DNA from: Gautieria morchelliformis
Lineage: Eukaryota > Basidiomycota > Agaricomycetes > Gomphales > Gomphaceae
DNA length: 64,000 bases
Direction: 5' to 3'
Assembly (NCBI GenBank): GCA_015179125.1
Contig: WHVA01000005.1
Span: forward strand, 1-64,000
Program-made: the position numbers and the translations under genes
The notes under the pieces: generated by a model
Seen by the model: the letters and a program-made list of their open reading frames with translations, nothing else
Told to the model about the DNA's origin: nothing
The model's database searches: none
Part shown: piece after piece, positions 55,414 to 64,000 of the stretch
Numbering within the stretch: position 1 is the stretch's first letter
How the letters are laid out: each line of letters opens with the position of its first letter

Positions 55414-56463
55414 AAAGAACTTCTGTGATGGGCGGAGTCCGCCTTATATACCAGGCGTCAAGAAGGCGTGCACAGACCATGTCATCCCATCACTGCCCGA
55501 ATAGGCAGTAGTTACTAATTTAAGTAAGTGCACACGTGACTTTTATCCGCCATTGCAGTCAGGTAATTGAGCTCGCTCAGGTTCACCCTCCTTGAGCCAT
55601 CCATGTGCGGTGCGTTCCATTCCTGAGTACTTGAGTCCCGGTCACCAGCTTGCACAGTGGCACTTCTTTGACGGGTGAATCTTCATGGTACAAATTCGTA
55701 GGCATACTCAAGCAGCTGTGGTGGTTGGCTCATACTTTTGCTTTACTGTTTCTCTGATCGGGCCTCCTCATCTCCAAGAACCATTTCTGAATATAACACT
55801 GATTCCTCTGGTCGGCCCCCTGGAGTCGTATCGCTACAACCCTACCCCGACGCCATGCAACACGCTCTGCCAACTGACCATCAGGGTATACTAGTTCCTG
55901 TCACCCTTTTGGCTGTGTTTCGCACTGTACCGGCAATAAAGTAATCTGTTATGACAGGTTGGGCGATAGTTGACAGTCGACTCTGCTTGCTGGTCTCTGG
56001 TTGGAGTGATATTAATTCCTGCACTGGTGAAATAACTTCTGAACATCCATCGACATCTCTGTGTGATCTGTGCTGTAAGTAATGTTGCTCAAACTACGTT
56101 TGTACTAACTACCCCTTGAATGCTGCTAGAGCCTCAGGGACGACTCAGAATCCAGCCATGTCAAAGTATCAGACCGGAGCTTTCGTGTGCTTTTTGTTAA
56201 TGTCTCCTACTTGGACGTAGTATTCATCCTTGGGCTGCAAGTGAGACTTGAGCGTCACCATTCGATCAATACCAACCTTACATCAGTACTTTGGAATTTC
56301 ACAATAATTTAATCGTGGCGAAGCTCAAGCTTTCTTAGCCGCATATTCATGAAACAGGCTCCGACACGGATGAATTCCATAGGAGTGCTACAGACAAGAT
56401 AGGAGACGGTGCTTGTGCACTTGAACATATCTGAGGACTGGGACGACAATTTGGAACATTAAC

Positions 56464-57639
56464 TCATATTCCGGGATAAGCGATCCGCAAGGCGGCGTCG
56501 GGAAGTGAGGTCACTTCATCTTGAAGGGGAAGCTCCAGAGACTCCCCAGTCCTGGGATCCACGGCACAGACCTTGGTTAACCCTGACTTTGTCGGCCCAG
56601 TGCGAATAACTTGGAAGCGATAGTTCGTGTTCTTCGATGTACCGTTGAGTACGACGTTTCCGCCGGGGTTCCCCAAAATGTCGTTGAGGTAGTAGCCCTA
56701 GATGTTGCCACCATGATTGATCTGAACAATTCCAGGTGAAAAGATGCGCTCAAAACATACCCAGTGATAATGCCCGTTGTACCTGCAACCAACTGTGAGT
56801 CCATGGACATTGATGCAAAAGGATGGTACTCACATCGCCCCGTCCGCTTGGAAGGTGGCTACGTCTCAGCTTCATATATACGTAGGTAGAACAAGCATGA
56901 CGTACTTGCGATCATCGCCCTGGTATTGAGTCCATACGGCTGGAAACAGCTTATAAAAATGTAATCAAAGTCGTGAAAAGCCCGGACTCTTACCACGTGG
57001 TAAGACCACGTGGTAAGTGGCGATTGAACCGAGTTCTGTCCTAGTCCTGATAATTTTGACATTCTCGTGCGGGCCAACGCTATGGGAAGTGAGTAGGAGG
57101 TAGATGACAGATCGCAAACGGCCCACGTGATGGTAAAATTGCGCTTAGTCGTAGTCAATTGCTCCACCGACTCCTCACTGGTTGACTCCGTGCCGACTTG
57201 TATAGAAAATCCACTTTCAGCAACGTTCGCGATGGTAATGGTTTGGGAAAGCGTGATAAGGGACGTGTTAGTGATTCTCAGTGTGGATCTGGTGCCGACG
57301 GTGACTGTGTCTTCCCAATGTTCGGTAATTGGCTGGTTGTTTTGGGTGTTGTCGTACTCGACAGCGACCACGCTGTCTTCAACGTCCTGGGGAATACTTC
57401 CCACCTTGACCGGATTGCCCCGTATGGTGTTATAGGAGAGCCATCTACGGATTTTATGAGGCAACCAACACCATTACACGACGCAGTACCTACCCGTAGT
57501 GATCAGCGAGGCCACGGTTGAGGTGCATATCATTCTCGGTCCCCATAGTGCCCCCTCTCTGGGCGTTACAGGCCAGGAAAACCTGGCGTCTGGTTTTGCC
57601 CATTTTGTTGAGGTCTTCGAACGATGTTTTGATAGACAT
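56464..57639 (-). CDS. Putative aerolysin-type beta-pore-forming protein, right copy
   Basis: Minus-strand paralogue of 28993-30212, ATG at 57639 (MSIKTSFEDLNKMGKTRRQV). The Ser/Thr-rich middle (TSLITLSQTITIANVAESGF) and the following Val/Arg-rich strand are clearly homologous but diverged, by far more than the neighbouring U2 genes. The last exon has NVVLNGTSKNTNYRFQVIRT and TGESLELPLQDEVTSL and ends in TGA/TAA at 56464. At 56993-57018 the splice-donor area GTGGTAAGA is duplicated as a palindrome (CTTACCACGTGGTAAG), which may disturb splicing. Whether it is expressed is unknown. Confidence 0.48.
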
Positions 57640-57834
57640 TGTGATCGTTTAGCAGTCACAGGGATGTTGGAAAGTTGGGTGGATGGCGGATGGCAGATGC
57701 TGTTGAGGGTTCTTTTATAAATCTCACGTACCGTTGTTCCTGCCTCCATCCCTTTTTGAGCAATTGTTCGACCCCCATCATCGGAGGGCATCGCATCACC
57801 TGGTGAATTGAGCAGGATGTGCTCAATGCACCTT

Positions 57835-58066
57835 GTTTTATTCAACGCACTCGGCTCCGAGCGGTGCGTTCGAACTGTCAGGCAGACACATTCCTTCCGA
57901 TATCGGCCAATTAATGTATTTTCGCAGTCATGCAAAAACGGTCTTGCTCCGGCTTTAGCGCCAAGTTCCCTCGGAGCCGAGTGCGTTGATTAAAACAAGT
58001 ATATTCGAATAAAGTTCCTCATGTAATTCGAATGTACTTCTTTTAATCAACGCACTCGAGGTTTCA
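57835..58066. repeat. Foldback element with three alternating inverted repeats
   Basis: A 27-bp repeat (GTTTTATTCAACGCACTCGG...) at 57835-57861 is inverted at 57970-57996 with one mismatch. From there an 86-bp near-perfect palindrome (57979-58064; arms CGAGTGCGTTGATTAAAACA... / ...TTTTAATCAACGCACTCG) follows, with a loop of AAAGTTCCTCATGTA. A related half-copy (TTAAAAGAAGTACATTCGAAT) lies at 28352-28372 in the other arm. Confidence 0.8.
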
Positions 58067-58589
58067 CCAAGGACACAAATTTGAAGTGAATTCGGTCATG
58101 AAATCGGGTTTAATTTGAACCCCTGCCGCGGAGTTGAAGTTGGAATTCACACCGGTTTCGAGACTGAATTCACGTCGAATTCGCCTTCGTGAGATGCAAG
58201 TTTTCGAAGCCGCATGACCTCAAGATGTCACGTAACCACGTTGCAGGGTTATCATCATGATGAGGCCACCGGCGACTGCTAATTCTAAATTGATTAGGTC
58301 AGTTACGGCAGATGTTGGCAGTTAGATAGAAAGGTAGGCAGACACACTCACTCTTGCGTGCAGTCACGCCAGCGTAGCGGAATTCCAATACTGACCAATT
58401 GATTTATTTCATACAACACACTGGGAGGACGCGTTCGAACTTCGCAGTCTGGCATGCAAGAACGGTCTTGCTCCAGCTAGTGATGTGCACGGCTCCGAGG
58501 CCGGAGGCCCAGGCCCAAGCCGTTGGCGCATCACCTTCTCTAGCTCCTGCTATTATGTAATAACTACCTACAGCTCCCGGCTCAGCTTT

Positions 58590-58870
58590 TGACAAGCTGG
58601 TCAGAAGGTCGTGAAGTTGATGAGGACGATACATAACAGTACTGCTTTCTCTGGTCGGTCCCCTGGACTCTGGAGTCGCATCGCTACAACCCTGCCTCCA
58701 TGCCCTGCAACACGCTCTGGATCAACTGACCATCAGGGTATACTACTTCCTATCACCCTTTTGGCTGTATTTCGCACTGTACCGGAAATAAAGTAATCTG
58801 TTATAATAGGACGGGCGATAGTCGACAGTCAACTGCTGGTCTCTGATATTAATAACTGCACTGCTGCAGT
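58590..58870 (-). repeat. Extra copy of an arm segment
   Basis: Homologous to 55790-56050 of the right arm and in part to 30640-30760 of the left arm (GTCGCATCGCTACAACCCTGCC, ACCATCAGGGTATACTA, CGCACTGTACCGGAAATAAA on the plus strand). It lies ~1 kb from the third U2 copy, so a further, partly deleted unit of the duplicated block once stood here. Confidence 0.75.
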
Positions 58871-58884
58871 AAGGCGACACCCCG

Positions 58885-59331
58885 TTGCTGGCTTCAATGA
58901 TCCCAACTGGACTCTCTGGCTTTACTCTACACCCCGCTTCGGATGTTGAATCGTTGATGAACGATATCCTGCTCTCCGAAGAGCAATCTCGACGACGGCC
59001 TTCCGCATCTGACAAGGCCTTAGCACAGAAGCAGAAGAAGCTACAGAGCAGTCGTGCCCGGCACGGTCATTCTCCAGTTTCCCCGACTCTGTTTCTCGCC
59101 GGCGCCGGTGCTAAAGTGCCCAGGCAGGAATATCCCCATTTGAAATCATTCTCGACTCCGAGGACTTCCTAGCAGCTCGTGATTGGCTTGCCGCTAGCAT
59201 GACCCAGGTGGTGTCCAACCAAACACATCGACGGTTTGCTTATGGGCCTATCGTGACGGAGGCCACGTGTACCGTTTACACGTTCCATCACTCGGGCGCG
59301 GTCGCATCCCTGTCATTCAACTACCTCTAAC
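58885..59331 (+). pseudogene. Coding remnant, possibly FunK1 kinase N-terminal part
   Basis: A frame from 58885 (SGFTLHPASDVESLMNDILL) shifts near 59135 to FEIILDSEDFLAARDWLAAS, QTHRRFAYGPIVTEATCTVY and FHHSGAVASLSFNYL, ending in TAA. The RRFAYG...VYTFHHSGAVAS part resembles the pre-kinase region of fungal-type kinases (RRFVLGFTLCG...FDRSGAIAS), but no kinase domain follows. Either a truncated FunK1-like pseudogene or an unknown short gene. Confidence 0.35.
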
Positions 59332-59852
59332 ATTCCGCGCAATTCTGTGCATAGTCATATCCGGGCCGGGGTATGACCATGGGCGAACGTGTCGGTTCTG
59401 ACCAGAGGCACATGTTCCCGGGTAAAAGGTGCTTTCGGCTTCGTACTTCAGTGAACTCGGGAGGGAAGTGGTCAAATGAAGTCCAATGTCATTCGAGAAG
59501 TGCCTTTCCATTTCCCCAGCCTTGTTGGATACTAGGTACGGTTTTAGTCACCAAACGTTTTTCCTGATGTTACTCGGACATCAAATCGATATCAACAGCA
59601 GTAGTGTACTCATACTGACCTCGATATCTGACAGATCATAGAACACAGCGATGTTCTTTCAAATACAATACTACATCAACACGCAATCGTGAATCCCGAT
59701 CATGACAAACTCGAAAAGCCTTCGAAGCTCTAGTCCAATGAAAATATATCCTTCTGAGAGACGTCTCCTTGCTTCAGATATTTGCTAGGCTATTGTAGCT
59801 GTTCAAGAACAGAATACTCAAGCGACAGCAAAATAGTGAAGAAAAGGATTCC

Positions 59853-60090
59853 CCTGACGACACAAGCCAGTGGTGCAATAGCAAGGTCACCATGTTCCCC
59901 CGACATGCAAGCAGAGGTCAAAGGACGGGGGCGGCAAAACTGGCTAACTAATGATGGCCGCGTGCGACCATTTTAGTGGTTAAACTAAAAAGAACAGATA
60001 CTACACTTGATCTAAGCCTGTAAGAAAAGGTAAGCTTGTGCAAGAGTGTAAATGAGGCTACTAGCTACTCACCAGGGAGGCCAGAGTGGC
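59853..60090 (-). pseudogene. Third, diverged U2 snRNA copy with its own intron
   Basis: Exon 1 (60090-60073, CCACTCTGGCCTCCCTG), intron 60072-60018 (55 nt, GTGAGT...TTACAG, a sequence unrelated to the intron of the other two copies) and exon 2 from 60017 (GCTTAGATCAAGTGTAGTAT). The GTAGTA segment is kept, but the Sm site reads AGTTTTG, the stem IV loop is TATTGCACCAC instead of TATTGCAGTAC, and no TATA box lies at the usual distance. Likely a pseudogene or variant; a functional role is not excluded. Confidence 0.7.
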
Positions 60091-60097
60091 TGACAGG

Positions 60098-60157
60098 GTA
60101 GGTCCAGCTTGTGTCAGGTAGGTCCAGCTTGTGTCAGGTAGGTCCAGCTTGTGTCAG
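60098..60157. repeat. 20-bp direct repeat, three copies
   Basis: GTAGGTCCAGCTTGTGTCAG is present three times head to tail without change, immediately upstream of the third U2 copy, where the other copies have their promoter. Confidence 0.95.
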
Positions 60158-60649
60158 TTCAGAAATCAGCTGCCAATGGATCAGACATCCAGACACGTGA
60201 CCTAGCCTCCCGCGAACCCTGTGAGTCCTGACCGATGACGTATAAAAACTTCGAAGCACTGCGTTCTCGCTCTCGCCTCCATCTCGAGCTTCAACGTTAC
60301 TGGCATCTAGCCTTGCGTCACTTGGGCACTTGGGTTGAAAGCCTCGCTCGTCGTCTCGGAATAAATCAGCTGGAATACTAGTTACTCACTGCTCTCGTCA
60401 GGCTCACCAGGACCGTCGAACTAGTTGCACTGGTTGATCTCCTAAGCGGTCACCTGAGCTCTGCGTTGGTTGCACTGTTACTTCACCCAAGTTCTTTCTT
60501 TCTCCCCAGACCGCTGTTCCCACTGGTGTGGCGAGCATTCGACGTGACTTTCTTTCTTCCTTGAAGTCGTACTTTTGAGATCTCTTGCGTGAGGCTTCCA
60601 TTTGATGTCACTACGGCTAGCTGACAGATAGTTGCCTCATTTTTAGGCC

Positions 60650-61309
60650 ATGTTTACGTTCAAAAATCCCCTTGCCGCCTCGTTGGAGTCTTGGGTGTCG
60701 CGAGTCAAGTGCTGGCTTCGACCTGTCCACTGTTCTTTTGAATCGCAGGGCGATATCAGTCATGTCGAACAGACATCCCCTGCTGTGCTCTCTCCTCCCA
60801 GTCTGATTTCCATCGACATACCTTCACCGACGGTGAGTTTCCCACACGAGTTGTCGAGTCGATATAATTCTCAACGTTCTTAGTTAAATCTCAGTTTTGA
60901 CATTGACCCCGAATCGACGAGCACAGCGAGTTCCCGGTGTCACGCTCTATGGCTTTTAGCGAGAAAATACTCATTAAAGTGTTATGGAGATAACAAAGTC
61001 TTCCGTCACACAACAGGGCGGTCTATTTCTAAGAACTCCGAGGTGCTGTCTACCAACTCCACCACTACTCTGAACGTCAGGATAGATACCCTCCTTTCCG
61101 AGTATTCTCGCCAGGAGCTTGTTCTGCTTGGGTATATCACGCTTACATCCGACGTGCAAGACATCGACGACCTCCTGCTCAGATACCCGCCTGGTTTTTC
61201 ACGTGTGTGTCGCTGTGCTGGCATGGTGGAGGACCTTTGTGAAGCGTGTCAGTTATGGGAGGTATACATGGAATACAGCCGGTTCCCGGGGACGAGTTCT
61301 GCGGCGTAG
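60650..61309 (+). CDS. Conserved-looking small protein of unknown function
   Basis: Two exons, 60650-60832 and 60884-61309, around a 51-nt GT-AG intron, give 203 codons (202 aa) without internal stops. Starts MFTFKNPLAASLESWVSRVK. Residues ~95-150 (HALWLLARKYSLKCYGDNKV, TGRSISKNSEVLSTN, STTTLNVRIDTLLSEYSRQE) contain no motif that I recognise; a Cys-rich stretch VCRCAGMVEDLCEACQLWE is near the end, before a short tail. No signal peptide or membrane helix. A TATA-like TATAAAAA lies at 60241, which would imply a ~380-nt 5' UTR. Confidence 0.55.
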
Positions 61310-61972
61310 AATGCGTATGACATAGTGCTCGATATCAGTTTTGTACTAGAGGCCGGCGTTGCCGGCAGCCCCTTGTCGAGGACGTTGAAATATTACAGTA
61401 GGTGTCGTTTAGCTTTATGATAACAATAATGTAGTAGTATATCTGTATGTATCAATACAAGAATGTGCATGGGAATTCGATGACGGAGGTAGGGTTCGGT
61501 CGATCGTCATGTATAAAGCTCGCGGAAAGGATGAACGTTGAGCGATGGAAGGTGAATGTAGTTAAATATTCATCATCGGATGAGCTTAAGGGAGGTTTGG
61601 ATTCAAACGCTGCCTCTTCGTTTTTCGTCTTGTCAAAGGTAACGGAGGAGCTACGGTTATGTGGCCAGCGGGTGTCGGTGCACAGACCAGGCCCAGGGCA
61701 TGTTGCCGAGGTGGCACGGGCGGCCACGGTAAATCGCTTAGTACTCATTAGGCTGTCCGAATGATGACTCGAAGCCGTCATCAGGCCTCAACTTCAACAT
61801 CAATCCTTCTAGCTCTGCAGCAAAGTTGACCATAATTGATAGAAGTGATTTACAGTCGAAACAGTAGAAAGTATAGCATAAGGCAGAGAGTGGAGGCCGA
61901 GGCACCAGGAAGTACTACGGTGCTGTCACAGATCTTGTCACAGATCCACGACCACCACCGCCATGACTGACG
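61310..61972. other. Spacer with an unassigned minus-strand frame
   Basis: A 109-codon minus-strand frame at 61452-61781 (SDSLMSTKRFTVAARATSAT...) has no recognisable features and is probably chance or a UTR. Otherwise it contains the upstream region of the sirtuin gene. Confidence 0.3.
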
Positions 61973-63571
<1,599 letters not shown>

Positions 63572-63956
63572 ATTCGCGTTTCACACGGACTATAAGTTTT
63601 TGCAGATGTATAGTGTAAACAAGGGCTTTTTTGAAACTTGGGTGTGGCAAGCGTTCGCATTTGTACCGTGGGACATGAGAACTCCCGGCATTACCTCGGA
63701 CTCTCGGAGGTACGTAGAGAGAGCTGTGCACGGCGAGTATAATGAAAGGCTTCGGGTTGGCATGGTTTGCGGGTTGGTCATTTCGTGTGAGCCTGACTCG
63801 CGCCGGCGCTATTACTTATCAAATGTGAGCCTCGCGCCGGCGCTATGACTCGGACTTATGAAATGTAGCCTGACTCGCGCCGGCGCTATTACTTATAAAA
63901 GAGCTAGATATGCCGCCTAACTTTTACAACCCACGGTCACTATATATCAGACTAGT
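63572..63956 (+). promoter_or_regulatory. Repeat-bearing promoter of the last gene
   Basis: Three direct copies of a ~30-bp unit with CTCGCGCCGGCGCTAT at about 63797, 63832 and 63871, followed by CTTATAAAAGAG (63890-63901, a TATA box) and TATATATCAG, then the ATG at 63957. The identical GC-rich words spaced ~35-40 bp apart look like binding sites; the factor is unknown. Confidence 0.55.
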
Positions 63957-64000
63957 ATGGCTGCCGTCCTCGCATCCCCACCTGGAGACGCATGTTGCAA
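63957..64000 (+). CDS. Start of an unidentified gene, cut by the window end
   Basis: ATG at 63957 opens MAAVLASPPGDACC and runs off the window. It lies ~60 bp downstream of a TATA box. Too short to identify. Confidence 0.5.
   Translation, partial: MAAVLASPPGDACC

Larger units (their letters stand above)
54088..58480 (-). repeat. Right arm of the large inverted duplication
   Basis: Mirror copy of 28065-32441. From inside outward: coiled-coil remnant, U2 snRNA gene, spacer, aerolysin-like gene, then words shared with 28065-28340. The block at 58210-58320 (GTCACGTAACCACG, CGGCGACTGCTA, CGGCAGATGTTGGCAG) is in the opposite sense to the rest of the arm, and 58330-58480 is in the arm sense, so a small internal inversion followed the duplication. 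Relative to the left arm there is a ~140-bp insertion at 55880-56020. Confidence 0.9.

Overview
The window is nuclear DNA of a filamentous basidiomycete, most likely an Agaricomycete. Genes are cut by many 48-65 nt GT-AG introns, some exons are only 10-30 nt, and the protein families are typical of mushroom-forming fungi (DUF6533-type membrane protein, F-box/LRR-like protein, NACHT STAND protein, CTR copper transporter, fused siroheme synthase). Everything here was read by eye; no database search was run.

Layout. 1-4.1 kb: a broken retroelement gag-like gene, an AT-rich tandem array and a 17-bp minisatellite. 4.1-9.2 kb: a solo Copia LTR with perfect target duplication, a truncated DnaJ pseudogene and an AAA ATPase gene. 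9.5-14.9 kb: a 139-bp tandem array split by a complete, young Copia element (10249-14742). 15.6-27.6 kb: a host gene island with a 9-exon STAND/NACHT protein, a CTR copper transporter, a multi-pass membrane protein and an F-box protein. 28-32.4 kb: left arm of a large inverted duplication. 32.4-43 kb: a nest of LTR, LINE and DNA transposons. 43-54.04 kb: a compact block of conserved genes (VPS45, DUF6533 protein, ankyrin protein, nucleotide pyrophosphatase, siroheme synthase). 54.09-58.5 kb: right arm of the inverted duplication. 58.6-60.1 kb: further fragments of the arm sequence. 60.6-64 kb: a small unknown gene, an Hst2-like sirtuin and the start of one more gene.

The most striking content is in the inverted duplication. 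Each arm carries a U2 spliceosomal snRNA gene, recognised by its branch-site-recognition segment, Sm site and conserved 3' loop. In both copies a 56-nt mRNA-type intron (GTACGT...CTAAC...ACAG) interrupts stem-loop I. A third, diverged U2 copy with a different intron lies at about 60 kb. Each arm also carries a gene for a putative aerolysin-type beta-pore-forming protein and a decayed coiled-coil gene. The inner parts of the arms are nearly identical and the outer parts diverged, which suggests recent duplication or ongoing gene conversion. The right arm stops about 50 bp from the start codon of the siroheme synthase gene.

Organisation: the ankyrin and pyrophosphatase genes share a divergent promoter of under 100 bp; VPS45/DUF6533 and CTR/multi-pass genes are also divergent pairs; pyrophosphatase and siroheme synthase converge. 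No operon-like logic is expected in this organism, and I see no secondary-metabolite cluster.
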